Origin: Caenorhabditis remanei
Taxonomy: Eukaryota; Nematoda; Chromadorea; Rhabditida; Rhabditidae
Length of the DNA stretch: 64,000 bases
Direction: 5' to 3'
Assembly: GCF_010183535.1 (NCBI RefSeq)
Contig: NC_071332.1
Span: 7,502,001 to 7,566,000 of the forward strand
Shown: piece after piece, positions 22,641-35,007 of the stretch
Position numbering within the stretch: position 1 is the stretch's first letter
How the letters are laid out: the number at the start of each line of letters is the position of its first letter
Position numbers and translations under genes: made by a program
The notes under the pieces: model-generated
Databases searched by the model: none
What the model was told of the DNA's origin: nothing
The model's input: the letters and a program-made list of their open reading frames with translations, nothing else

Positions 22641-24584
22641 TTACAATTTTTCCTGAAGAATAATATTCTGCCCCTTTGCATGCTCTACAATCCACTTGAT
22701 AACAAGATCCTTCGAACTTGTTGGTGGCAATTTCACAGTCCACTCCAAGTTGTGATCTTTATTCATTCTGATTCCCTCTTTTGGTTCTGGGACTTCATTT
22801 TCATTCGCAGTAGCTGGATCATAAGGAATCGCCACAGGAGACGCCAATTTTACACGAATCTTCTCTTCAGTGCTGCGTGGGACATGATGTTTCACAGTAA
22901 TAAGAAGAGGCTGACCACTCCTTGTATTCTTCACAGTAACCGTCTGTTCAGTGACAAGTGCGGAGTGTTTTGTGATGTAACCACCTTCTTCGTGGAACTT
23001 CTTGGCTGGTTTATACTCAACACGAATTGCAGTGTCGACTCCGAGAGAGCAAGTGAACCTCTCTCCGGGGGAGACGTTTTTCATATAACTCTGAAAATAG
23101 ATAAATATACTCTACTTATATCATTTCAATAATAATATTCCTCATGTAACAATTGACTTCTTTATGACTCACCTTTGCCACAAAAGCATTGTCCAAGAAG
23201 ATCGACGTTTCACCTTCTAGGAATGGGAAAACAGAAGTATTCAGAGCAGAAGCGGTCAAGAATGCAGCCGCATTTTTCGATGGAACACTCTCATGAACGA
23301 GAGACGGAGTCAGGACAATAGTTCCAATTGTCACTTTATGATCACTAGTTCCGGTCGGAAGATTGGATTTACGAGGGATTTTGAATTCGGTACTCAGTGT
23401 ATTTTGAGTGACTTCCATTTCTGGCGGAGACATTGTTTCCATTTCTTCATTTTCCTCTTCCATGTAGTCGTCGTGATTTTCCATACCCCTAGCCTCTGGA
23501 ACAGCTCTTCTCATCATCATACTCTTCTTCATAGATCCCCGTCCCCGAGGACGTGATAGATAGACTGGTCTGTAAAATTGAGCATCAAGTGTTCCAAGCT
23601 CTGGAATATGTCCTCCGAGACATGGTTGGGCAGTCGACAAAACAGCTGGAAGTTCGTTCCAATCTTCGCCAGAATGATTATGAAGTTTCCCATAATAAGT
23701 GATAGTCATTGATGGTGTTTGAGTATCGACTCGAATATCATACGACGGTTGCCATCCAGTTTGGAACACCTGATAAATCACTTCAAGTTCAACTTCTCCA
23801 TCTTCAAATGCCTCCAAAGTGATGATAACACAACTGTAAGTTTCAAACTTATGCTTTGTATTTTATGTCTTTAAATCGAAATTTTCAAACTTACTGCGAA
23901 ATAGTTACTCGAGCAACCTGCAAATTCAACAGTTCCTCGTTGATTTTAGTCGTCATCTCATTAGTTTTTGCAATCTCTTGCTCCTTTTCCCTAAACTTCA
24001 ATTTCAATGCCTCTGCTTCTGCTTGGTGGAAATCAAACAACTTCTGAAGACCATTCAAAAGTTGTTCATCTATCACAACACTTCCAGATTCTTTCGATGG
24101 ATTCATCACTCTTCTTCCAATTTCTCCAATTGTTCTATCTAAACCTTCAATAGTTTTCTTCAAAATATCTCTCTGATCTTCATGCATCTTTCTTATTTCC
24201 ACATACTTCTCTAGCTCTTTTCGCAGATCAACAACCTAAAAACAGTCTGTTAAGTTTTTTCCTTTGCAACACAATTTTTAGCATTAAAAAATAAACCTAC
24301 TTTTGTAGTGTCTGTGTGAACAGATTCTTTCACTGAAACATCACAAATTGTTGCTTTTCCATGTCCATCCACACGAACAGAATCGCGCTCGAGGCAGGGA
24401 GAAAAGTTCTGAAAATCTAGAGGTAAACCACATAATTAGAAAAGTTGCTCACTTTCAGTTGCACTTCATTGATTCCAGCTTTCACCGAAACTGGAACAAC
24501 TTTCTTAACTTCAGCTCGATCACTGAGAATTGTGACGTTGCTGATTTCTTGGAAACGAATGTCGAACTCATGAATTGTAGCCAT
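22641..24584 (-). CDS. DUF4139/DUF4140 protein (F37C4.5-like), copy A, 563 aa
   Basis: Exons: 24453-24584, 24301-24408, 23895-24235, 23173-23833, 22641-23090. An N-terminal DUF4140-like domain (ISNVTILSDRAEVKKVVPV) is followed by a coiled-coil stretch encoded in exon 3 and a C-terminal DUF4139 domain with QTGWQPSYDIRVDT, YGKLHNHSGEDW, LSTAQPCLGG and SPGERFTCSLGVD. The family is known from C. elegans F37C4.5 and from bacteria, where it carries the name mucoidy-inhibitor-like; the biochemical role is not established. A lineage-specific insert of basic residues and acidic runs (RPRGRGSMKKSMMMRR, EEENEEMETM) sits between the two DUF4139 halves. It lies 171 nt downstream of copy B on the same strand, so it may be the second gene of an operon. 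Confidence 0.87.
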
Positions 24585-24699
24585 CTGAACCGATTGATTA
24601 AATATAAAGATCCAAGTGAAGAGGTAATGAAAAATAGAATGAACGCGAGAACAGTTGAGTAAATAAGATTAGGAAAACTAAGCGGAAACAAATTAATAT

Positions 24700-24705
24700 T
24701 TTATT
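24700..24705 (-). promoter_or_regulatory. polyadenylation signal between the two DUF4139 genes
   Basis: AATAAA on the minus strand lies 51 nt past the stop of copy B and 115 nt before the start of copy A. This is the arrangement seen at Caenorhabditis operon junctions, where the downstream gene receives an SL2 leader. Confidence 0.5.
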
Positions 24706-24755
24706 TTTTACAATATACATGAGAAATATTAATAACTTAGGGTCTTATCTTCATC

Positions 24756-26728
24756 TTAGAATCGTTCATGATATTGAACAGTTTCATCTTTTGGATGCTC
24801 CACAACGTACTTGACGATCAAGTCTTGTGAGCTATTTGGTGCCAACTTCACAGTCCATTCCAGATTGTTGCTCGAATTGAATTTGGCTCCTTCCGATGGT
24901 TCAGCATTCTCTGATTCATTAGTTGCCTTCTCGGCATCATATGGAACTGCTGCTGGAGCAACCAATTTGACACGAATCTTCTCGTCAGTACTACGTGGAA
25001 CATGATGTTTGATAGTGAGGAGAACTGGTTGTTCACTGCGAGTATTCTTGATTGCAATGGTTTGTTCAGTGACATTGGCAGAGTGTTTCGTGATGTATCC
25101 TCCTTCTTCATGATACTTCTTCGCTGGTTTATACTCGACACGAATCGCAGTGTCCACTCCAAGAGAGCAAGTGAACCTCTCTCCAGGGGAAACATTTTTC
25201 AAGTGGCTCTGTAATAGAATACCATGAAGTTTTGAATCAGATCCTCTTTGTGATTCTTTTTAGACTTACCTTTGCAACAAACGCATTATTGAGATAGACT
25301 GATGAGTCTCCAGCAAGGAATGCGAGTTCAGATGTATTGATTGCAGACGCTGTGAGGAATGCTGCTGCATTTTTGCTTGGAACAGCTTCATGGACGAGTT
25401 TTGGGGACAATGTGACGATTCCTACAGTGACTTTGTGATCGCTTGTTCCATGTGGAATTGTTGCATCTCTCAGAATTTTGAATTCCGTGCTCAAAGTATT
25501 CTGGGTGACTTCAGAAGCCACTGCCACATTCATCTGCTCCATTGGTGGACCAAGAGTCATACATTGTGGTTGAGGTGCTGATGCTGCTCCGAAAAGTGAA
25601 GCTGATCGTGTCTGCATATGCATTACTTGTGGTGGCGATGGGTAGTGGCGAACTCTGAATGTTGCCTCAAGAGTTCCAAGTTCTGGAATTTTTCCTCCGA
25701 GACATGGTTGAGCAGTTGAAAGAACCAATGGAGCACCCGTCCAATCTTCTCCGGTGTGTTGTCTGATTTTTCCAAAGTAAGTGATGTTCATTGATGGTTT
25801 CTCAGTGTCCACTCTCACATCATAAGATGGAGACCATCCAGCATTATGAACTTGGTAGATCACATCAAGTTCCGCTTCTGTTTCTTCAGTACACTCGAGA
25901 GTGATAGTGGCAGCTCTGTAAATATTTTGAAATTTGAAAATGTCAGCTGAGAAAACAGACTGAAGAACTCACTGTGTAACAACGTTGTTATGAAATTTGA
26001 CTTGAATCAAGTTCAATTCCTGTTCAACTTTTCGAACTTTTTCCTGTTGCTCTCTGTGCTCTTTTTCAATGACTCGAAGTTCTGAAAATCAAAATGTGAT
26101 GAAATCTGATTGATAAATGTGAGACTCACTCTCTCTATAGCTTTCTGAATTGTTTCCATAGAAATCGAAGAAGTTTTTAAGGCTTGTAAGTGTTCCTTCA
26201 TTCAAAGAAACCCCTCCTTCCTTTGGAGGATTCACTAATCCTCCTCCAACTGCTCCGAACACTTTATCCAGATTTTCAATGCTTTTTTGGACGACAGTTC
26301 CCCGGTCGTCGATGGTTTGAAGGCGTGCTTTCTCTTCTTGGAGTGTTGCTCTCAAAGCAGCCATCTGGAAAGATTACATTATATTTCCTGAATCTTCAAT
26401 TTCTTAAAATGGTACCTTTGGAGAATCGGATTCTTGTGGAAGAGAAGAAACATTCTTGACAACTACATCATGAATTGTAGCCTTTCCTCTTCCTTCCACT
26501 CTCATGGAGCCATGAGTCAAATTATTGCTCAGATTCTGAAATTAATTGTTTCTTTAATTTGTGTGTTGCTTCTAGATCTGAACTCACTTTCAAAACAACT
26601 TCATTAACTCCTGATTTCAATGCAACTTTGACGAATCGACGAATTTCAGCTCGATCAGTGAATACTTTCACTTGACTGATATGCTGATCACGAGTTTCGA
26701 GCTCATGAATTGTTGGAGTGGCAGTCAT
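24756..26728 (-). CDS. DUF4139/DUF4140 protein (F37C4.5-like), copy B, 567 aa
   Basis: Exons: 26588-26728, 26416-26535, 26130-26364, 25973-26081, 25270-25915, 24756-25208. The start MTATPTIHELE and the domain order match C. elegans F37C4.5 better than copy A does. Domains: DUF4140-like (VKVFTDRAEIRRFVK), an alpha-helical linker with coiled-coil character (residues about 90-200), and DUF4139 (NAGWSPSYDVRVDT, TAQPCLGGKIPELG, SPGERFTCSLGVD). The linker exon is split by an extra intron compared with copy A. Its insert between the halves is Gln/Ala/Pro/Met-rich and lacks the acidic run of copy A. Confidence 0.88.
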
Positions 26729-28571
26729 TTCTGGAATAGAATCGTTTGAAAATAGGAATTTGGAAGAGTTGGAGAGGAGAGAAAAAGACGGAAATGGATT
26801 TAAAAGTTAATAATAATAAAAATTAAATCAGGAAACAGCGTCAAAGAATGAAAGGAAATGGTTTTCAGTTAGACAAATCAGTTTCAGAACGGCAACCCTT
26901 TTAGATTACACTTTAGTATTTGATATTATTCACATGGTTCTGATTGTGTTGGAACAAAGTTATGTTCTGAAAAGAGTTGAGTTCATAAAGTTCACCTGCT
27001 CGGGATTCTGGAAGAGATCGAATCAAAAACCACTGAAATAGTGAGAAAGTATTCAAGGGTTACTGTATTTAAGATGATGCAATTCTTCTTCAACAACTAC
27101 CCAAAATTTAACATTCCCAATTCCAGCCTTCTTTTAAATACTGCTCCAAACAAACACCCATGTTCGAAAGTTTTCGAAATACCCTCCAAATCATTTCCTG
27201 TGTACGAGGAAGAGGAATGAGTCAAAGGTGTCGTATCTTTTCGAAAATGCATATGATGCAGAAAATGATAGGAAATGGTCAACAGGCACAACAGAAGACA
27301 GTCTTATATAGTGGAGACTGGCAAATGTTTCGCAATGTGTTTGTGTCTGACTCATTTCGAAATGGAGACGGAGAGTGGGAAAGGGAGAAAAAGAGAAATT
27401 CGTTGAGGTTTCGAAAAACAACAACCAAACATTTTCAAAATGAACTTTCGAGAGGGCACGAGTATTCGATCTGATCCAGATGCCTGGCATGGAAGTGTAT
27501 TCTAGAAACTTTGATCAGTCTGAAACAGAAGTGTAAAACCTACAAAAATAACAAAATATTTCGAAAGAATTTAAAAGTAAAAAGTGAAAAGAGAGATAGG
27601 TGATATTTATTGCTGGGTCAACAACTCTAAATGTCAAGGTTAGAAATCGGCAAGCACAGCAAAAAAGAAGAAAACGAAGAAAAAATGATACAATGATATT
27701 CAAAAGTTCGCTGACAGAATGGGACTTGAAAACAATTTTACATATAAAACAAAAATTCGGAAAATTTGAGTGAGAAGGCACTGACATGCGAGTAAATCAA
27801 ATATATAAACAAGTGGAAATGAAAAAGAGAACAACTAAATTGGGTGAGGTGAGAACATGTTGAAAATGGAACAGTTTGTTTATGGAGGGGCTTGTAGTTG
27901 GGTTACACCGGTTTTCGTACGAACGAAATACACTTTTTTGGATTGTTGTGGAGCAGTTGTTATTCCGATTCTGTTGGCGGTAGCTGTCATTCTGTAAATG
28001 TAAGAACATACAGTATAGGGCAATAAGATACACTATTTCGATATTTTCAGTTCAAAAGTTCGATTTTAAGAGCCATTTTTGTAGTTGACAACTTTTCTGT
28101 AAGAATACTACCTAACAAAAACGTGTGAGTTTTGAATAGTCGGGAGTGCTTGTACCAAAAAGTTATCAAATACAAAAATAGAGCTTTACTTTTGATCTGT
28201 ATGATCCATAAAAAGTTTACTTTATGCTGAAATCAGTGATACCATGAAACACTTTCAAGTTTGAGCATTTTCAACTAAAAATACCAATCATTCTTATATA
28301 TAAAAGACAATTGGGCGTTGTCTGTCTGTCTGAGGCGCTGTCCGCAACGATTTTGGAAAGAGAAGAGAAACTAAGCCAGCGGGCAAAACCGAACTAGCGT
28401 GCTTTGGACACGACCGCCGCTTTAGACCACTTGGCCATGCGGACACATTTGAAAAAGGGTTGCCACGTAAATGAGAAGAGGCCAGCCGACTGAACCGCCG
28501 AAGGCGGGGCAGACAGGCTGGTTTTTTATAATATTGCACGCTACTGTAGAAAGCTGGAACTCTTATAAAAC
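26729..28571. other. intergenic, 1.8 kb, no gene seen
   Basis: It lies upstream of the DUF4139 pair and downstream of the THAP/hAT-like gene. It contains a tRNA-like repeat (28375-28446). Open frames here are short and compositionally biased; none has splice-linked partners. Confidence 0.5.
28375..28446 (-). repeat. tRNA-like (SINE-like) repeat segment
   Basis: Read on the minus strand, the segment starts GTCCGCATGGCCAAGTGG, a good class-II tRNA A box (TGGCCNAGTGG). It continues TCTAAAGCGG and then a B-box-like TTCGGTTTTGCC. The anticodon arm does not fold properly, so it is not a working tRNA gene. A degenerate tRNA-Leu or Ser copy, or the head of a tRNA-derived SINE, fits best. GC-rich flanks (to about 28307 and 28520) may belong to the same element. 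Confidence 0.45.
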
Positions 28572-31500
28572 TTACGGAGCACGAGCTCTGACGACTTGTA
28601 GCACTTTTCCGTTCACTGATCGAACTATTTTCTGTCCGGGAGCAGGAACAGTCCTCACTGCATAATACTTTCTTGTCGAAACAGGAATATGCATCACAGG
28701 TGGTTCCGCTTTGGGTTCTACTAACGACGTGGATTCTTGCTTCGGTTCCAAAAGCGCCGGCGCTTTTCGAATCACAACAGGTCTCGAATAAGGGGAGTTA
28801 TTAGCCAAGTGATACGTTTTTTGTGGCACTGGTCGCGTGGCAACTTTTGCGATTTCCTCCGCCCAACTTCTTCCTGGCGCTGGCGGCAGAGTATATTGTC
28901 GGTTTTGAACTGATGATGGTGGAGTAAAGCTGGAATTTCTTACTTTTTTGAAAGAAAACAATAAATAAGTGGTTCTTACATTCGATTTTTACTCAAAGCA
29001 GCTTGAGAGAACATTGAGGTTTGAGGTTTTTGGAGAAGTCGTCTTGTGCCATCGTGAATATCATTCGCATCACAAGCGAGTAGAGCTTTCATATCAAGCG
29101 GAGTATACCACATATCATCGGCATTAGATACCTCCCTTTTACGTTTCACACATATCGTCTTGCTCATGACGTCTCCTTTCGATCTGAAATTTGATAACTA
29201 TGGAATTCAAACGGTTTCATAAACACATACCGAAAATCTACAAGCTCGCTCGATGCTTGAAGTAGCATTTTCTGTTTTGAAGGGTCGGTTTGACTTAACG
29301 AATTGGTAATAAGTCCGTAATCTCTGAAATAAAATAATTTAATTCAGGAATAACAAAATATAGACAAACCCAAGATAGAAAGCAGCATCGATAGAAAACG
29401 CTGGAATCTGGAAGAGCTCTCTGGCGTATTTGTAAAGTCTGGGGAAACGAGTGGCATGACGTGTCCACCAATCCATAACTTCTGATTCAACTCCTGATGT
29501 TCTGGCCACATACGCCGAGTACTGTGCCACTTCTTTCTGAAAATTAAACGATGATTTTTCTTTGAAACAGAATACAATAAGACATACATCAACAGTTAGA
29601 GCGTCTTGATACGAAGGGAGTCCTGACATCTGACCGAGTTCATTGATTGGAGTTCCTTCTGTAGCTTCACGCAGAGCTGGAAATGATTTTTTAAATGTTT
29701 TGTGATGTTCCAAGATAATAAACAACTTACACAAATGACGAGAAATCGCCGACCTAACTCGATTCCATTCGTTAGTGGGAAGGACAGAGTTTCCATGTCG
29801 AAGTGGATGTAGAAACAAAGCGAATCGATGAATATCTGATTGTTCGACAAATGGAAGGAGTAACCGATTGAAGAGCATATGAACGGCATCGATGACTTTT
29901 TGATTACTTGTTGTGCTGTAAACTTTCAATTGCATTATTTTACAAAGAGAAAGGAAAACTCACATATCCAGTGTAGCGTGCATATCCATAATCGAAGGTA
30001 TTACATCAGCAATTGTTGCATTCGAATCCACCATCTGAACCATAAATAACGTTTCGAAAGGAATTGCTAAATATAAATCTCACCGTGCTCAAACAAGTTT
30101 TGCAATAATTCAATAAACTGTGAAGGTACACCATATTAACGTTATCCTCAACAGCTATATAATTCCCTTGTGATTGCGAATGTGTTTGCGAACGCAAGAA
30201 GTCGCTGAATAGCTTATGCTGAAAGTACAATTATTTAGAAAATTTGTTATATTTTCGAAATAGTTTACCATATGCAGGCACTTTGTCAAGAAATCGACTG
30301 TTGTAAACCAATGACCATTGTCAATTTCAGGGTACTCTCCGTGAGATCGTTTTCTCACAAGAAATGCTTTGAATCGACCCCAAGTATTCCGATTCGATGG
30401 GAGCTTCGTAATGAAACTGCGAATTTTTGCCAACATATCTGAGAAAACGGGGAGTTCAATGAGAGCTTCGGCAAATTTGTTAATGTTCTGCGAGAAGCAA
30501 ACCATTCTGAAAATAATATTCGATCGAATTCCCCAATTAATGAAAAACATTTTGAATAAAACTTACACTTGTTTGAATGAATTTATAGCTTCCAATGATT
30601 CTTCATATTCGGCTTTTCCTGAGACTACTGTGGTTATTGGCGCACGAATATTGGATTCATCCAACGAGTTTTTAATAGCAGATATAATTGATGAAACCAT
30701 TGGTCTGAAACTATTTTCTCTATTAGCTGAAAAAATGAAATAAGCGTACTGAGTGATTTCAAATTCCCGGAGGTAAATGATTTGCTGCTTCTTATTTTTT
30801 TGATAATAATGAACAGTGAATGCCAGATAGTTCTTATTATTATACATCGTCGTGTCGAAACTCACTGTGATCGGTCCTGGATCTGTTCTGATCTTTGCTT
30901 TCTGAAATATCAGACAACTATTGCTTTGTTTCAACTAGCGAATTCAATTTACCGTTCTTATCGATGCGAATATCCTGAGATGTTCATAAAGGGTATCAAC
31001 TGGCGGAAGTGTATACGAGGAATTCATATTGAATACGAGCATTTCGAGATTTCGATCTTTGACACTGCTCAATGGTAGTCCATTTGCAATAAGGAATTTG
31101 CACAACTCTTGATCGGCATTCATTCTGGTTAATTCTGTCAGCGGAGAGTAGCTTTTTGGTGCCAACGATCTGAAAATGTGGATTTGAATTAATATTTTCA
31201 AGAAATGCAGAAAAAGGAAACTCACGCTCGTCCAGTTTTGATGAAATTTTGGACTAGCATCAAGTGTTGTGCTTCTAAATGGATTCGTATTGGTCGAGTA
31301 TCCGTATTATTAAAATACTGTTCCGCACACATTCCGCACTCGAGTGACGTTTCTCCACTGATATTGCTGCTCGTTTTCACACAAAATATCATGATTTGTT
31401 CATCAGATAACTCGGGAAAACACAAACGAAGATTCGACAAGTCCGTGCCATTCTGTGAATTTTCGCATTGAGAACTAGATGAATAAGAAGCGGTGGATGT

Positions 31501-31917
31501 TGTAGGTTGACAATCCATTTCATAATTCTTTTGCTGTTCATCTTCCTCATAAGTACTGTAACTTTCCTGCTGCATTTCCAACTCGAGGTCATCGTAATTT
31601 ACTTCTTCCGCATATTCTTCTTTTGGATCAACCCATAAATTAGAGTTTCGATCTTCTTGATGAACTATTTCTTGCTCTTCTTGTTTAACTTCGAATTCAC
31701 TTGAACTTGGTGTCGTTGGCTCATATGGCAATTTTTCGACAACTTTTTCATCTTGAACATGCTTTCTACAGATGTATTGTACTTTGTTCTTCTGCACATT
31801 GATGAGTTTTAGATTAAATTTCCGAATCCATTTGTTCAACGTAGATGCATTATTTGGTATCTGGATTAGTTCTGCCTTATCAGGCAGTATTCCACACTGA
31901 CAGCACTGGAATTTCAT
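28572..31917 (-). CDS. THAP-like / C2H2 zinc finger / hAT-transposase-like protein, 927 aa, 12 exons
   Basis: Exons: 31226-31917, 30953-31169, 30567-30901, 30269-30506, 30084-30218, 29964-30034, 29731-29915, 29588-29676, 29370-29536, 29231-29323, 28980-29183, 28572-28929. N-terminus: a THAP-like C2CH module (CCQCG...W...ICRKHV, residues 5-55). An acidic Ser/Gln-rich linker follows, then a C2H2 finger (CGMC...HLEAQH, about 200-220). The centre resembles an hAT transposase: FLIANGLPLSSVKD, then PITVSFDTTMYNN. Residues about 655-709 form an hAT C-terminal dimerisation domain (DWWTRHATRFPRLYKYAREL). The last ~200 residues are a basic, proline-rich tail not found in transposases. The acidic catalytic positions are not clearly kept (VVSGKAE where hAT enzymes have V.DNA.N). 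Many introns and no terminal repeats suggest a host gene recruited from a transposase, probably a DNA-binding regulator. Confidence 0.8.
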
Positions 31918-34900
31918 CTGGAAATAGAGAAAAGTATACAGAGAAAATAAGCGATATTTGAGAAAAGTTGGGCATAAGAAATATATTATTTAATTGAAAA
32001 AGGAAATTAAGAGTATAGTTTTTTTCATGAGAAAAATAAAATCTGAGTCTGCAAACACTACGATTAACAATCGCAGACCATCGTATACCGTAGTACGTAC
32101 AAAATTCGGATGGTCACAGTACTCCAAGACTATTAATACGAAAACTTGCCAGTTTCGGTTCAAAAAGTAGGAAAAATTGGTAGATATTTTTAGATTATAC
32201 ACTTTTTCAATATTGCAATAATAATTTATATAAAAAATCCGTTAAAAAAGGCATGGAAAACAAAGTATTTGCGAAAGTCTGCAAACACTCCGCGGTAGGC
32301 ATGCAGACAAACGCCTACTGTAGGCAGTTGTATGCAACCGCGATTCATCGATTGTCGTTTGATGAGACATTGAGAACTCAGAATACATGACAGGTGTTGT
32401 TCTAAGGCACATTATGTTTTGTATCATGGGTCTTGTCACGAAATAATGGAATACGGCACTTTTAATATTGATTGCAGCCGTGTTTTCAAAAAAGAAGAAA
32501 CATTTTATGAAAATGAATTAGTGTTTTATGAAGTGTATGATCTTTTGGACAATAATCACCGAATTTTTATCTTATCGAATAATTATTAACAATAAATGAT
32601 GGGAGAACAAGAAAAATGTATAATTAATTAAAAGTTTTATGTGAAATAGTAATTCACAGGTCTGAAATATCAGAGAGTAAGAACATAGAGAGCTACTGTC
32701 ATCAACTCAGTTTTTTTCTTTCTAAAATATCTGAAAATATCAAAAATCTATTATTTTAACCTGGAAAACAGCAACAAGGTCTTATTTTAATGGAAAAACT
32801 TTCAAAGATAATGGAAATTTCAAATGGTTTGTTCTGAGTTATTGAATGTGTAAAGCTTGGATCTCTCGGTTCGCTTGAAGATTTTTCGATTTTTTTTTCG
32901 CTATTTTCAAATACTTTTTGTTTCATCCAGTTCAATTGTATCCCGGTACCTCCAGCCTGTACCAAATATTCCAGTTTAGTGACAGTGTTCTGAAAAATTA
33001 CTATTACAAATCTTTAAAAAAAAAGCGAAGTATAATATATTTTGAAAGAGCCAATTTTGGCGAAACTGTGCAGTTTTGGTTAAGTTTCATCACCATTAAT
33101 ACCAAAAAAACGTTCAGTTCCCATTTAAATTCAGTACTGTCTGTCCGCCCAGAAAAAGAGATGATATAGTTTTTGGTCGCCAAAAGTATGTTTTGAAAGT
33201 TAAAAACATTGCTCTGGAATCGAACCATAAGTTGCCATGACAGTGTGGCTGAAAGCCTATTAATCTCCACAATAGTTGCATTTTTAACTTAGTCAATACT
33301 TCCCACCGGAAGTTTGTCTTTAATTCTAGTCAAATGATGTCAATTACTTCCTTCTACTACTTTTGTTCAAAATTTCACAAAATTATTCAAAATCAAAAAA
33401 TCAAATACCTACCGTACACCTTCCCACCCCCAACTGATTGCAGCGAAATGGAAAAACAAACATCACATCAGATTCTGCTCTTCTGCTCTTCTCGTATTTC
33501 CAGCTCGCAGTTTACGTCAGAAATCAGTCACATTGTAAACAAGAATTAGAGAATCAACAGTTCAGCCACATTTTGATATGAGAAGAAGAGGTTTCTGGAA
33601 TTCTTAGAGTAGTAATTTCAATTCCTAGCGAGAAGAGCTAGGAAGAGAAAAGGAAACGGAAGAATCGAGATGAAGAAGCAGAGAAGTTTTGATAACGAGT
33701 TGGAAATCAAGACAGAAAACGAAGTATTGGGAAATTGAAACTGAACTCTGGATAGAAACTACGCAGCAAACCGTAGTTTCCAGAAGATACGTACTATGGA
33801 TGTGAAGAAGCGAAATGGTTCCACATTGGATATTATGATACAAAGTTTATTAAGAACATGGTTCTCTCCAATAGATATTTTCGAGTTTATAGGATGTTTT
33901 ACAAGCTACACCGAGGTTAAGGTCTTATGTGGAACCAAATTCAAGCTTCAACAGAATGAAGTTCTGAGATATCTTCTCCCGAAAAAATGGATACTTGTCG
34001 GAGAATCGGTGGTCGAATCGATAGGTTTATAAGAAGAACTTTGTAGGTTTCAGATAGTTTGACCTATTAATACATTGATTCTGGCGCAAACATATCCGAA
34101 AGATCTTATCCTCGGTACACAAATCAGATAAATTTTAAGCCACAGAGCAACCTATGGATACAAGAGATTCTTCTGAATATTCCTTTTTTTCTTTGGCATG
34201 TTCTGTAACAGTTTTTCTGTTTCTCGCTGACCCAAGTATCATTAAGTTTTGATGCAGTAGTCGGAAATGTAAAAATCTTTTCGGAAACATCTGGAATCAA
34301 AGTGCGGTGAAAATAATTTTGAATTCAAATCTCGAAACTAATTATCAAGAAGGAATTTGATTCCGGAAATTCATACTGAACTCTGTTTCACCCCCGAGCC
34401 TTTCCATATGGGCTAGATTTCGTAAAGGTCGAAACTAATCTTTCAGCACAAAGAAAACGATTTTTTTCAGACGAACTGTAATTAGGTTATTCCAAACCTG
34501 AAACATTTTGTGTTAGATGATATCATTTTTATTTTAACTATCTGTTCTTGTTTTGTAGAAAACTTACTTTTGAACTTTACCACCTACTCATTCTGCATTC
34601 CTTCACATTTTCATAGTGCAAGCGGAACAATTCATCATCTCACTTAAGTTTGAACGTAGTCCTCATAGTTCAAACCTTCTCTATTTCTGATCATGAGCGC
34701 ACACACTCTTCCATTTTGACTCCACAGATAACTTCCAGTGAACCATCTCCCTTTCTAAAATTTCTTATCAATCTGCACGAGATCATTGTGCTCAATACTT
34801 GGCGCTGCGTCACATGATTTTTCTAATTAGACATTATCTTTGAGAAGGCGTACCTGACACTGCACCTCTTTCTCTACTCTTTCCCGGATTCCATTGATAA

Positions 34901-35007
34901 CAGTTTAAGCAAAATGCTTCAACTGATAAGAGAATTACCTATAAAAGGCGGCGAGAGCGCTTCAGATTCAGCATTTGCTCTACTTTGCTATTTGCTCCAT
35001 TTCAATC
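31918..35007. other. intergenic, 3.1 kb
   Basis: No supported gene. Around 32046-32340 there are short repeated and palindromic motifs (GTCTGCAAACACT twice; GCCTACTGTAGGC). The last 120 nt is the cpr-4 promoter. An open frame at 33796-34032 has no splice partner or motif. Confidence 0.5.
34895..34947 (+). promoter_or_regulatory. cpr-4 core promoter: two GATA motifs and a TATA box
   Basis: TGATAA occurs at 34895-34900 and again in ACTGATAAG (34922-34930). TATAAAAG follows at 34940-34947, about 60 nt before the ATG. In C. elegans intestinal genes TGATAA sites are bound by the GATA factors ELT-2/ELT-7. The arrangement suggests strong gut expression; this is inference. Confidence 0.65.

Noticed and set aside
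33796..34032. 78-codon plus-strand frame between the hAT-like gene and cpr-4
   Set aside because: No splice-linked exon, no recognised motif, ordinary AT-rich composition.
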